From positions 17,733,475 through 17,797,474 of the forward strand of contig CM040441.1 of NCBI GenBank assembly GCA_022749755.1: a DNA stretch of 64,000 nt. Reading direction: 5' to 3'. Below, one piece after another: positions 13,401 through 25,480 of this stretch. The notes beneath the pieces were generated by a model. That model saw only the letters and a list, made by a program, of their open reading frames with translations. It did not search any database and had not been told where the DNA came from. This DNA comes from Azadirachta indica. Its lineage: Eukaryota > Streptophyta > Magnoliopsida > Sapindales > Meliaceae. The first letter of the stretch is position 1; each line of letters starts with the position of its first letter. Both the position numbers and the translations under genes were made by a program.

Positions 13401-16400
13401 CTACCAGTTGCATTTGTCCCAAAGTGCGACTCTTTAGGTTCTTTGGGAAACCAATGGAAACTGTAACATTTAGCAGAAAAGAAATTTAGCATTAGTGGGG
13501 AGAGAGAATCCTCATGAGTAAAAGTTAGATATATAATTGTATGACATATGATATTGTGCAATGGTTAAAACAAAGTGCTATAAACACAAGAAGTTTACTA
13601 AATGAAGCACTGAATGCTAGCTCGGTTGTAGTCCTGCTTGTCAATAAATTTTCCTACTTTAAAAAATTTGGTCCAACTTATCATTGTAACTGAAATTGTA
13701 CTATCTTTGGTAAATGTTAGGAATTTAAAACTTATATATACCAGAATTTCTGTTAGCAAGTTCTCAGAAAATATTACCAAATATCTTAAAATACATATTT
13801 CAGTGTTCTATAGCCAGCATGGCAGGGTAATCCTTCATTGCCGCAGGTTGGAACTTTAGGTTCTTCAAAATTTGATAACAGGGAGCTTTGGCAGTGTGTT
13901 GAGATACTTGCGATTTTAATGGGGATTTTCTCTAGATGGTATGAAAGAGAATAAAAGAGTCTGGACTATAGAAAAATCAGGGATCTTTCTACCAAATCTT
14001 AGTTCCTCAGCCTTGTAGATGATTCCAGTGTCCCATTTTTTGCTCCCTGTAATTTGCTTCGAAAACTTATGTTCACTCCATAGTGAAGTTGATCACGTGG
14101 TCAGTTGCTCAAGGGAAAACCAACATTAATTATATAGTTCAAAGGAGAGAATGCTTGGTTTATCTCTAGATTGGTTGCCTAGAGCCGAAAAACGTTAGAG
14201 ATTATCAATCACTTTTTTCTCAACTGTCCATCTGCTTACTACTTGTGGTCCATGCTCTGTAGGCCCTTTAATTTAATTAGGGCGGCAAGTATTATGTTGT
14301 GTTGGAAAAACTTTTGAGCTTTAAAGGAAGGGAAAGGCATCATTTTTATGTGATTGTGGTGTTCTGGCTATCTTTTGGTTCTTGTAGATTGAAATAAGCA
14401 TGAGAATTTTTTAGGACAATGTGGGAGAAGATTTTTTTTCTTTGGGACAAATAAATTCTGGGCTTCTATCTCTTCAGAGTTTAAAGATGTTCTTTTTTTT
14501 TTCTTTATCTTGATTAAGTGGGAGGCAGCCATAGCCTAATAGGGTTTAGGGATTGTTGACTATTTTGTGGGGTATTTTGTTTTCCTTTACAGTATAGAGA
14601 TTCTTATTTGTAGAGGTTTCTCAACTTTTGGACTTTGGGAAATATTGTCCTTGTTTTGGTGGACTCTTAAGCCCTCTCTTTACATTCTATTTCTATTGTT
14701 AATATACTTCTCTTTTGCTCCTGAGCAAAAAATCTTAAAATACCATATCAGTTTTTCATTTTACGAGTTAATTTACATATAGCAACCATATCTTGCCCAC
14801 CATGTCAACACCTTTTGGTCAGTAGAAGCTCATATGTTTTTAATAAAGCCCTCATTTTTTATTTGCATGAGGCACATATGTTTATATATTTTTTTCTCAA
14901 AGTCCTCCTGAGATATGCATGTCTTGTTGATATTGATGTCTTTTCTATATTATAGAAAATGACATTGCCAATTGGTGTAATGCTTAGTTTAGTAAACTGA
15001 AATCATGTATTCACTATTACAGGTCATTGAATTTGCTGCTGGTTCTCCTTTGTGGTGACAAAAAATCTTTTGATTTCATGTCTGACATTTTTTCCAGTTA
15101 CATTTACTGTAATTATTGATTTTTCATGTTGTGGAAATGCAGTTGTGTTACATTGGCCCTTTATGTTATCTAAATGTCTTGCTTATATTGAGAATTTGAT
15201 AGGGTCATTAATTCTTTCTTGTGTCATCATGATTTCAATGCCTCAGGGAAATCAGGCATTCATGGGTTTGGCATATTTGCAAAGCATCCACATAGAGCTG
15301 GGGACATGGTGAACTGATATACTCTGTAAATTGGATGTAACCTTCTGATAAGTAAACTGTAGATTAAAAATATTGTAAATTGCCCAATTCTAGGTGATCG
15401 AATATACTGGGGAACTTGTTCGTCCTTCTATAGCGGATCGGAGAGAACACTTTATATACAATTCATTGGTGGTATGTATTTTTAGATTACTGTTGTTATT
15501 GCACTTGTGTTTGTCAGCATTATTTATTGTGGTACAACCATTACCTGTAATTGTAATGACATACTTTGAAGCAGGTTAAATCCTAATTCAATTCTTGAAT
15601 TTTAAAATGATGTTGCAGGGTGCTGGTACTTACATGTTTCGGATTGATGATGAGCGAGTCATTGATGCCACAAGGGCTGGAAGCATTGCTCATCTGATCA
15701 ATCACTCATGTGAAGTGCGAATTTTCTTTCTTGCTTTGCTCATTCTGTTGCTCCTATCTCATATTTGTCTCTTAGAAAGTCTCTTTAATTAAGCTGTTGG
15801 GAGGTGATAGATTCACTTAGCTATTACAATAATCTTAAAGATTAATAATTTTATGATTGTTGGTGGATGGTTCTTCGTGTTTATTATTTGAGTCTATGGA
15901 TTTGGAGAGCTAAGATGCCAAGTACAAATTTTAGCCTGGACCTAGCTCATGGTAAACTTAATACTCATGGTTTAATCCAACAAAGAAGATGATGAATTGT
16001 TTTTCTTCTTACTCGTGTGTGATTTGTTTGAAAGGGTTGGAGAATTCTGATAATTTATTTCTTCAATGTTCTATATTGCACTGAACTAGTGTATAGATTA
16101 CTCCAGGCTGCTAGATCATAAGTGATCCCAGCATCATGTGTTGCCTTGTTTATAGAAACACATTTCCTTTGGAGGGGGGATAAAGGCAAGGTTATTGTGG
16201 GCTTGGTCAGTCTTCCTAATGTCTTCAAAAACCTCTGTATTTCTTTCATCCACCCTTTTAGGCCTGCTTAAGGTATGTTTGGGCATCTAACAGTAAGTGT
16301 TTGGTAAACACCATTTTTACATAGCAGTTAATATTTAGCATTGACTCTCCTACATCTGACACACAGTGATTTTATTCCACAGCTCTGACTTAAAAGCCAC

Positions 16401-16996
16401 AGCATCTCAATCTAATTGCACCCTAAGATTCTTTCATGGGCTGTTAGTCTACCTCTTTGTAATCTTTTTATTTATTAAAAGTTTTTGAGTTTTTTTATGG
16501 AAAAAACAAACAAAAATTTAATAAGACAGTATTACTTGAAGCTAAATTTCGAATGGCTTTGTGTACACGCTTTTGCTAGTCCTTTGTAAATATTGGCTTG
16601 ACGTTGTTATGTTTCTGATTGTATATAATTATATCCAGAAATGCAGAATACTGATCTTGCTTTTGCTTCTGCAGCCAAATTGCTATTCAAGAGTTATAAG
16701 TGTTAATGGCGACGAGCATATTATTATATTTGCAAAAAGAGATATTAAGCAATGGGAGGAACTGACATATGATTATAGGTCCTCCACAACTGCAGGTCCT
16801 CCTTATTTTTATCCCAAATTTTCTTTAGGGTTCTGACTCCTATCCATGTTGCAGGTTCTTTTCAATTGATGAACAACTAGCGTGTTATTGCGGCTTTCCA
16901 AGATGCCGTGGTGTAGTTAATGATACTGAAGCAGAAGAGCAAGTGGCAAAGCTATATGTACCTCAAAGAGAATTAATAGATTGGAGAGGAGATTGA
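4484..16996 (+). CDS. ATX1/ATX2: Trithorax-type histone H3 lysine-4 methyltransferase (ATX1/ATX2 type)
   Basis: This gene encodes a 1089-aa nuclear enzyme that methylates histone H3 Lys4 from S-adenosylmethionine; in Arabidopsis ATX1 and ATX2 act on developmental genes. Exons: 4484-5100, 5189-5240, 5329-5403, 5498-5717, 6434-6557, 6687-6791, 7317-7522, 7701-7793, 7918-8015, 10359-10529, 10772-10912, 11113-11160, 11346-11463, 11543-11608, 11694-11755, 11961-12017, 12298-12366, 12499-12697, 12903-13169, 15247-15308, 15394-15471, 15619-15714, 16675-16778, 16855-16996. All join in frame to a TGA. Domains: basic/acidic N-terminus; PWWP at about 311-375 (DIIWAKLTG, then HAMWPAIV); FYRN about 470-525 and FYRC about 528-590; PHD about 624-676; extended PHD about 683-805; SET about 930-1043 with NHSC at 1004-1007; post-SET CxCx4C at C1053, C1055, C1060. 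Catalytic and zinc residues look intact. Length fits the family (ATX1 about 1062, ATX2 about 1083 aa). I cannot tell ATX1 from ATX2; many dicots have one co-orthologue. Intron 2 is GC-AG. Confidence 0.95.
5241..5328 (+). other. GC-AG intron (intron 2 of the ATX gene)
   Basis: The exon ends in GCAAG and the intron begins GCAAGC, so the donor is GC. No GT near this point keeps the frame. Reading through GC to the AG at 5327-5328 joins the conserved family sequence FIGLQCK to [12 protein letters not shown]. The strong AAG|GCAAG context is typical of the minor GC-AG class, spliced by the major spliceosome. Confidence 0.85.
8016..10358 (+). other. Large intron 9 of the ATX gene (2343 bp)
   Basis: This is the longest ATX intron and splits the FYRN and FYRC halves. 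It contains an 84-codon open frame at 8116-8370 that I cannot assign, plus an AT-rich stretch at 8700-8930. Near the 3' end the phrase TTTTTCTCACAT or a close variant recurs at about 10170-10280. Nothing here looks like an exon. Confidence 0.7.
12751..12885 (+). mobile_element. LINE-like 3' tail fragment filling intron 18 of ATX
   Basis: This stretch runs collinearly with 14579-14712 in intron 19. Shared words include GTTTTCCTTTA, GAGATTCTTAT, TGTAGA, TTTGG.CTTTGGGA and TTGTCCTTGTTT. The downstream copy directly follows a decayed LINE reverse-transcriptase C-terminus, so this is probably a severely 5'-truncated insertion of the same family. It takes up about two thirds of the 205-bp intron and ends just before the exon 19 acceptor. 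Confidence 0.6.
14150..14715 (+). mobile_element. Decayed LINE (non-LTR retrotransposon) 3' end in ATX intron 19
   Basis: In the + frame starting near 14198 one reads [20 protein letters not shown]. This fits the zinc-binding zf-RVT segment that closes plant LINE reverse transcriptases (H...C.A..LW). Further on, words like [12 protein letters not shown] appear in shifted frames, as in the tail of L1-type ORF2 proteins, followed by a T-rich 3' untranslated tail. Frameshifts and stops show it is dead. It lies in the same orientation as the host gene. Confidence 0.65.
15880..16260 (+). mobile_element. Decayed LINE zf-RVT fragment in ATX intron 22
   Basis: The + strand reads WRAKMPS, then after a frameshift [16 protein letters not shown], then [10 protein letters not shown] and [10 protein letters not shown] in other frames. 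Order and content match the zf-RVT region of plant LINEs (W+AK+P..., LNT..L..R., ..H.FL.C). It is interrupted by stops. It sits between the NHSC-encoding exon 22 and exon 23. Confidence 0.65.
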
Positions 16997-19444
16997 GAGC
17001 GGTAAGCAGATTTTAAGATGCATATAACTGGTCATATAAACTTTCTTATTCAGTGAAATCAATTGGTTGTTACAAAAACTAATTCAAGTGCAACGAGTAT
17101 TAAATCATTGCATCTGATTTACACAACAATTTTGAAATATTTGGATATGCTATGTTTGCATGGGAATGGATTAACTCTTGAGTAGAATTTACTCTTAGGT
17201 TTAATCAAAGTTATCAAATGCCAATAGCCTATGAGGGATTAAAGTCTAGATGAGAGAGGGGTGAGCAGATTTTAATATCTACATATTCTTTCAAAGTTCT
17301 TCATGTATTTTACTATTTTTAATTCAACTGGCTTCTTAGCTGAAGTACCGACATATTTAGATGGAATTATTATTGAATCTTTATCTCACGCATAATAACA
17401 ATTTTGAAATTTATGAATATGCTTTGGCAAGAGCGTTTTTGAATGCATTTCTTTAGTTTATGCTAAGTTATGAAGTGCAACTACCTTTCCGAGTAGGAAT
17501 GGTAATGTTATTTATTCAGGCTTGCCAGGTGGCTCAGTGATGTACTGGGTCTTTGTTCTAAAGATAATCTGAGAAAAAACCCGGCACAGGTCTCGAACTG
17601 GATTTGGATACAATACCGGTCCCGTTCTAGGCCTTTCCAAGGGTTTGACTTTATGTTACTCTTTTCTTTTTCTCCTTTGTTGTGCCCTTGCTTTATGAAA
17701 GTATGAAAATCAAAGCTGTTTAGAGCATAAAACTTCTGTCTTGATGCATTGATTCAGTCTTACCACTTCGTTTTGGTTTATTTTTGTATTGCTATTTACT
17801 TGCTTGATGGTTTTTCTTGTTAGTATATTTAAGTTTAAATACTTTGTCGTTACTTTTTTCTAAACTAGTAATTTTTTTTGTTTAAAGAGATTGAATATAA
17901 TCTTTCTTTATTACCTTAGTTAATCTAAATTAAATTGATATTGAAATTATTTTTTTTTTGTTATAGTTTGGATTGGATTTATAATGTTCTTAAATTGCTT
18001 TGCCAAATAGTAAATTGGATGGATTATTAGTCAAGTCTTCTATTGTCCAATCCACTCAACATCACTAACTCTATTAATTCTATTTAGCAGTGTATTTTTG
18101 ATAGCACAGAATTTGCCTAACTTGATTAATTTGATCAACGCAAATTTATTCACTTGAGTAATTCTATGCATTCTATAAATTATTCCAAAAGTATAATCAA
18201 AACAAGGAACTATTCATTTGTTAGATTGGATGGTTGAGATATGTTTGATAATTTTGGAAAATGTTAAAAAGTTCATTATTCAATGCATAGATGTTAGGTT
18301 TGAATCTATTAGGATATAAGTTTGAGATGTGTAGTATTACTTTGTTCACTTACCTCGATTACATGTTTTGCAAGGCTTTACTCTTTTGACTTCATTAACG
18401 TCCTTTTAACACGAATTTACATAACTCGATTAATGCAAATTTTGCCTACGTATTTTATTGCTGCATTGATGTGTAGTTTCATTATTCATGAAAATATAAA
18501 ACGTGTTAATGATTTTAAAATTAACATATCAGTTCATAGATGAATGTGTGCAAATATTTTGTGTATGTATACAGTAATAATTTACAAACTTCAGGGATAT
18601 ATCTGCCCTTTTCTCCAAATTTCAAGGGTTATATGTCAAGTTCCCTAATTTTTATCATATTATCTCGTAATTGCAGCACATTTTAAAATTCTCATAACTA
18701 CAATTATTGAAATCATCATCTGACAATTACTGTTTCATTTGTTCCGTTAGAGATCTTGTTATGTAGAGGGATATTTTCATCATTTTACACATTCAGATAA
18801 AATAATAGAAACTAGTAGTTTTTCCCTGACCATCAATTTTTTCTTAATACCCTATAAATATGACGAAATTATCTCGTAATTCACAATGATTATCGAAATC
18901 TCATGTGGCAAACATAATTATGAGCAAAAGGATATAACACCACTCCTTCTGTAGGTGCATTATTCCAAGATAGTATAGTTATGCCATTTCCATCTAGTGA
19001 CAGTCACTAGGGTTAAATTAATTATATATATATATAAACTTTTTTCTCTATAATTTGCACATATTCTCGTATAATTTCTTCATAAATCAAATTAATCGAC
19101 CAATTTCTAAACTTATTTAAAAAACGCTATCTTAAACAAAATTATAAAGTAAATTAATTTCAAGTTTCCAATTGTAATCTGGTCTGAGTTCAATTCATTA
19201 TAAATGATTGTCATGTATAAGCTCACTTAAACATAACATGGAGAACATATTTGGCATTACATTGCATTAAGTAGATGACTTTTATTCCAGTATGTCAATA
19301 TATAATTCCTGTGATGATACATATTTCAAATTAAAGGTAAAATTAAACACTTAAATTCAACATTCAAGGACAATTTAAAAGATTAACATGTCATTTTACA
19401 ATGAACCAAGTATTTGCTACAAACAGTATGTATACCTTGGAAGC
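16997..19444. other. Intergenic region between convergent ATX and Z-ISO genes
   Basis: The two genes are tail to tail, so this 2.4 kb holds both 3' untranslated regions and terminators, whose borders I cannot place. Two partly similar stretches (around 17010-17120 and 17260-17410) share GAGCAGATTTTAA and phrases such as CATAT..TC...AAAGTT and TCAACTGG. A possible SINE lies at 17515-17625. The rest is AT-rich with no credible reading frame. Confidence 0.5.
17515..17625 (+). mobile_element. Possible tRNA-derived SINE fragment
   Basis: GTGGCTCAGTGATG resembles an RNA polymerase III A box, and about 60 bases downstream GGTCTCGAACTGG resembles a B box (GGTTCGANNCC). The spacing is longer than in a tRNA gene, and no cloverleaf could be drawn. 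The region is GC-richer than its surroundings. Low confidence. Confidence 0.25.
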
Positions 19445-22400
19445 TTACCAGTGAAGTTGGAAACTGGAAGCCTGCATAAGTGGATGTGCAAAGTATGCAC
19501 CCAAAGTCAAAGCAGTGATTGTCAAATAGGGTAGTCTAAGAAATTCCTTGTAGTAATCTTTGGGTAATGTTTGACGGCCATTGATAATAGCTGCAAATGG
19601 AACGATACTAGTTCGCTGCTTCACAACTTCGAAAGCCTCTCCATATCTTATAGCCAACCTCTTGTCCCCATTCCAAGCACCAAACAGATGGTGTCCGATT
19701 AAACCTACGGATGCTGCTGCTGCTACTGAATTCCCTATCCATAATGTGTGAGCAAGGCACCACATTACCTGTCCAACCATCTGAAAAGTGGAAATAGATT
19801 GGCTTACAACATTGATAAAGCTCATGTATAAATGATGAATGAATCCGAATTTAATATTTTACTTATAGTTTTGCAAAAACGGAAAATGCAAAGTGTCTGT
19901 AACAGTAGTAGAGGCAAATGATGATACTAAAAATTCAAACTAGTAGATTGGTTTCTATTACTACACTAACATGATATAATAATTCTTTTGATGTCTGAGC
20001 ACCTATAGCTTATTCTTCAAAAGAGAGAAGCAAGATGTGTGACAAGTTTCCTCTGAGATATGAGACATGTACGCTTGTTACAACATGTCGGTTTCCTTTG
20101 ATAGATTGTATAAGATTACATGTTACAATCTTTACCAGAATGTCAGGGGACATCACTGGAAAGTAACGTTCATGACTGAAAAATCATGTGTATCTAGAGT
20201 TGTAGTATTCCTCGACATTTATACCTAGAGTGATAATTTTTTTGGGTGCTCTTGTCAAAATCCCAGTAGGCATTTTGTGCAAGTATGGGCCTTCATGTAA
20301 TTTCATTTACAACAAATGGCCAACAAACAGTCCACACAAAATTCCATTATCCCAAGGGATAGTAACTATTAATTAAAAGCAAACACTCCACCTATCTGAT
20401 ATTATCAGGTAAGGTATGTGCAAGAACCCCATGGTTTATTTATATTTCTATAAGTTTTTCTTTAAGAGATGGATAATATTAAACAAAATGAAATGTCATC
20501 CTCTCGAGTGTAACTTCATCCTATCATTCTTCTATCAAACATATTCCTATATCAAGAAGATTAATGATGGGTATCATACCTGTGGGTGCCGGGTGATTCT
20601 CATGATCCCAGTTTCCCAAAGGTGCAATTGAGGCTTATCAACAGCTGCAACCTCCAATAGATTAAAGGTAGAAGGATAGAGGAAAAAGAAGGAAATAAAA
20701 TTAGAAAGCCACACTAGTTGATGGACTCCAGGTACACCTTGAAGCTGCCACAACTGCAGTCCATCGTATCTGTGGTTGATGAAGTACGCCTGAACCAAGA
20801 CCAGTCCAAGAGTTAACAAGTCTGCTAAAACATATTTATATCATGCCTAATGAGGCTAAGAACTTAGAATATGAGCTGGAACAATAAATATTCAGTTTGG
20901 TTAAGATGTCTGTCTGCTTCATAACAAAGGGTAGGAACTCACAACAGTACTAAGAGCTAATGGAAGAGATATCCCTGCAAATAGAACACGATACGCACGG
21001 GCACCAATGATTTTCTCACCCTTATCTCGAAGACTAGCCAAACCACTATGGACAGTGGCAAAAATGAAAATGAGTATCAACATTACAACCTGCAATGAAA
21101 TGATGAGTGTCACTTTATTGAAACATTATTTAAACCCTACCCTTGCACAGTTTTGAAAGATAGGAAGGAAAAATGAAATAGGATATGAAAATTTAAACAG
21201 CCAATAGTTTACATATTTAATATATAAATAAAATTATGATTTGTCCTTGTGACAAGATTTAGAAAATAAAAGTAATAGCCAAGTGAAAAAGTTTGGCACA
21301 TTGGTGCTTTTCCTTTTCATGATTTCTTTCTTCTTCATTAGTAGAGAACTTTCATACTGTCTACAAGAAAATAGACAGATCAAACAAGAGAAACCACACA
21401 GTACAGAGTTCCAGAATGTAATATCCATTTATTCACCATATAACAAATTTCTACAATGCTATAATTGGTACTTCTGAAACTAATTTTCAATTTGTAAATC
21501 ATTTAAAAACAAATATCCATTCTCTTCATTCCATATTTACTGAAGAACAGGGGGGAGAGAGAGAGAGAGATCATCTGGTACTACAGGCATGATCAAAGCA
21601 GTATCATCAATCTGATTCTGCAATCAGTTCTTTGAAAGCAGTTTGGAATTTCTCAATTCCCTATCTGCCATTATATGATGCATTCCACAAACATATGCAA
21701 CATTTGTAGGACAAAAACGTAGATTATTTTTTCAACGTTAAATCCCTTTGGTTCTGGCTAAATCATGACAACATCAATGAATATCCTCCTATTACCTAAT
21801 ATGTATATGACTATGATGAATCATCTCAACAATCACAGCGCCGAATAAACGGAAGTGTGTTAATTAGATTAAGACCTTTGTATGTAACATGTTATTCCAA
21901 AACCTATCTCCATTCATAATGAGATCATGTACCCTGCTAGAAAATCTTTAGAAAATCACAAATATCAAGAATCCATTTGAAACCCGCTGCAACTCTTACC
22001 ACGCATTTTAATTTCTTTCATGTCTTCCCACAAAGCTTCGGCATCCTTTCACTGACATCTCTCCAGTACATTCTCACACATTTAGCATCAAATGATGCTC
22101 CATTCAACTTGTATTCTCATAAAAGCTCCTCAGCACTAATAACTTTTTCTTTCCAAAACTCAAATGTAGAAATCAATAATTGGAAGATCTCCTCCAAGGT
22201 GCTCAACACTTTTCGTTTCTTTGTTTCCGTTATCCGTTTCCCTAATATTTATTGACAGAATTCTGTAGTCTGAACACAATTCTAGTGCGATAAATCCACA
22301 CATCAAAAGTGCAGGAACAAATTCTAGCATAACTTTGAATTTTGATGCTCTTAAAATTTCATAATACTACCAAAAAACGAAACTACACTCAATCAACATA

Positions 22401-22884
22401 TTTTCTAGAAATAAATTCTTTCTTATCCAATTAAAAAGAAAAAAGTCTCTTTCATTCGAACAATTACCTCATGACTGTCAGAAATCCCAGATACAGCGTC
22501 GATATATGCTTTCCCAAAACCAAAACCAGTTGAGTTATCAATCCAAACCACCTGAAGCACTGCAAGAACAACTCCCAAAATCACAGTGAAATAGATCCAA
22601 GAAGATAACTTTTGCTTCCCCAAATCGAAAGCCGCCGAGTCTTCGCCCACCAAAGATTCCTCCTCCTGAAAGACAGAATTCTTTTTGCCGCCAGCTTCTC
22701 TTGTGGAAGCGGGAACGAGAATTTTCCGAGAATTGGAAATTAAACATGAGTTGAAAGGCTTTCTGGGGATTCGGATAGTGAGGAGTGAAGTGGGTTTACT
22801 GGTGGGAAACGTTTGATTCTTGGGTGTGTTGGGATTGGCAGAGGAAGACAAGGAGCTTGAGACAAGAAGACAACTGCTGCTCAT
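19445..22884 (-). CDS. Z-ISO: 15-cis-zeta-carotene isomerase, chloroplast (Z-ISO)
   Basis: This enzyme isomerises the 15-cis bond of 9,15,9'-tri-cis-zeta-carotene between phytoene desaturase and zeta-carotene desaturase in plastid carotenoid synthesis. Exons on the minus strand: 22884-22468, 21089-20943, 20789-20580, 19780-19445, giving 369 aa (Arabidopsis about 367). I chose the ATG at 22884 because [15 protein letters not shown] begins a Ser-rich transit peptide; an upstream in-frame ATG at 23004 would add 40 low-complexity residues. The remainder is an NnrU-type polytopic membrane domain from about residue 115, with [10 protein letters not shown] (H153), RITRHPQ (H256) and [11 protein letters not shown] (H269). 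H153 and H269 fit the two histidines reported as haem ligands in studied Z-ISO proteins, allowing a 3-residue offset. All four exons join in phase 0. The gene looks intact. A transposon-like element lies just upstream. Confidence 0.95.
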
Positions 22885-22975
22885 TTTACCCCAGAGGATT
22901 ATAGGAAAAGGAAGACGGTTGAAAACTACATAAAAGCTTTTGGTCTTTTTATTTTTATTGTTACTTTTTATTTTT

Positions 22976-23811
22976 GAGGTAATAACATTTTTGTCACTCA
23001 ACATTGGTAAAATAATATATTCAAAGATGATTTTATCAATTTCAACATTTTAGTTCTTGAAGGACGCAATTCGTGTTGTTGTGTTGTATTTTTATCATGT
23101 TATTTGTTGAATAACAAACTTTTGGGTAACACCAATTGATCTATCTATTGATCGTATCAAAAATTAAAATATGAATGCTAATTTATTAAATGAATAACAT
23201 GCGATTAGTAAATGAGTAGTATTCGTGTTACACCTAATTAATAAACAAATATAAGTTAGTGTTACATGGTATAATCAAACATAATCCAATTGAGTTATTT
23301 AGAGACAAACACGATTTGTTTAATTTTAACATGTGAAATAAATATTTAACTTTTTAAGTTTTCTTACAAATTACAATTATATTTTATATATATAATAATT
23401 TTTAAAGAATAATAATATAATAATTGTAAACAAATTTTAAATAGATTCTCATAATAAAAGAATTGATATTATATTATTATTTATTTAATTAGTTTTGTCT
23501 TAAAGAAATTGATAAGTTCAAAAATTTAAATACGAATATAATAAATTATTAAATGAGTGATATAAAAATATGATTATAGTTTGTGTTATTTTTTCAATTT
23601 AAATTTGTTTATACATATTAAATAATCGTGTCATGAACCAAGTGTAAGTGTGATATTGAAAGAGGGTACTAAACAAACGATACCATAATAGGGACTAAAG
23701 TATTATAGTGTAATAAATTATAACTTCATTTGTTATTTTAAAAATGTTAAGGTATAATATAACTTAATTTGTTATTTTAATAATGTTTAGGGATAATAAT
23801 GTTATTATCCC
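22976..23811. mobile_element. Mutator-like non-autonomous element (MULE/MITE) upstream of Z-ISO
   Basis: The left end (GGTAATAACATTTTTGTCAC, then TCAACATT) is inverted at the right end, whose reverse complement reads GGGATAATAACATTATTATC, then CCTAAACATT. Both ends are flanked by TTTATTTTT (22967-22975 and 23812-23820), a possible 9-bp target duplication, though of low complexity. The interior is AT-rich and non-coding, with a 39-bp tandem duplication at 23720-23797. It begins 92 bp upstream of the Z-ISO start codon. Confidence 0.5.
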
Positions 23812-24944
23812 TTTATTTTTTTAAGTTTTTGGCCGTTAGCTGTGAGTAACAATATGGAATCGCGGGTTTGGTTTCTTTTTTCGCGCCTTCCGTGTGAGGA
23901 CGCAAAGGATAGGATAATAACTATTTTTGATAATTTTGGTAATTTAGTACATTTTTTTTCAATTTTATTATATAATTTTATTTTTACTGTTAACAATAAA
24001 ATTTATTAAAATTAAGCAAACTATACCACGAATAGTTCATAAATTTCAGCAGAGTTAGTGAATAAAAATGTCTATGTGAACGTCTATCTTATTATTCCAT
24101 GCTCAATTTAACTCACGTTTGAATAAAAAAATTTTATATCTTAAAAAAGTTTTATTTGGGGATCTTATTCCCCATAAAAAAAAAATTAGACCATTATGCT
24201 ATTTCATAAATTTTAAACATTGCTTTCATAAGACCACTTGCACAAACATTAAACTATCAAATGAATAGTATATAATTAGATAATGATAGTGAATTTATGA
24301 CTCAAATGTTAACTAATAATGCCTTTTCATTTTCTGCTTGAACCTTTCTGCCACTTCAGGATTTAAATAATTTTGTTTTTGTAATGCTCAGCACTAGAAG
24401 ATTACCCAATGAATACCATATAGCTAGATAGTGCTAGAATAAGGGAGAATGTTCAGGGTTATACCGTTGGTTTTAGTTTTAATATTCTATCATCTTCTTA
24501 AATTTTGATTAATATCACATCACTTTTCTATCCGTGTCTTTGATTAATACCCATTATTGTTTTATTTTTACTTTCATTAAAATTAAAAGTTACTTTTTAA
24601 AACTAATTATGTATTTTTACTTAGTTATGACAGTACATTTAATTTTAATTTTATCATCAAATTTTTTAATAATCTTAATAAATAATTTGAAATGTTGAAA
24701 AGTCATATACATTGCCGCTATTAACAGCAAATCACTATTATTTTTAACAGAAATTGATGAAATAACATATTTACTCTTATTATAGTTAATATTATGTGTA
24801 CAAAGATAAAAATAACCTTATTTACTGTTTTTCTTTGGGAAAAGGATATAAAAGTCTCTTAGGTTTGGTTTACTGGACTTATAAGTTTTAGTGATTTGAA
24901 AAGTACTCATTATCATAATTTATTTTTAAAAGACAATTATACCC

Positions 24945-25480
24945 TTACTAGTAATAGTTATTTAACAAAAATTGTTATTAAATCATTAAAATGTGAGAAA
25001 ATATAATATATATATATATGTATTAAAAATATATTAATAAAATAAATCATAATATTATTTTATGGTATATTAACTATATAATATTTTTAACATATTATAA
25101 ATTTATATATTTTATAATATAGTAATGTTTCAATAGTAATCAAGTATTAGAAAATAAATAAAATAAATTATAAGTAAATATAAATATGTAAATAAAATAT
25201 GTTATAATACAATACTTATGATTATATTATAATTTATAATTATGTGTGATTAAAATATATAAAATATGAAAAAAACTTTACTATTTGTAAAATATATAAG
25301 TTTGTAATACATTAATAAATTTTATATTATTAATGTACTTTTTATAAATATATATATTTTTTTTTGAAACTTTAAAAGTTTAATAATAATATTTATAAAT
25401 AATTGTTTCTAATAAAGATATAATAATCTTTTTAAAATAAATTGAAATTTTTATGAATATTTTTAAAATTATTAATACTT
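24945..25480. repeat. AT-rich repeat, copy A
   Basis: It starts AGTAATAGTTATTTAACAAA and ends with words like TTTAAAATAAATTGAAAT and TTTTTAAAATTATTAATA. Copy B at 30985-31160 has the same start and end with only about 175 bp in total. Copy A therefore carries roughly 360 bp of extra AT-rich sequence, or copy B has an internal deletion. Transposon type unknown. Confidence 0.5.

Noticed and set aside
22885..23004. Upstream in-frame ATG extending Z-ISO by 40 residues
   Set aside because: The extension is Lys/Asn-rich low complexity and overlaps the inverted repeat of the upstream element; the Ser-rich transit peptide begins at 22884.
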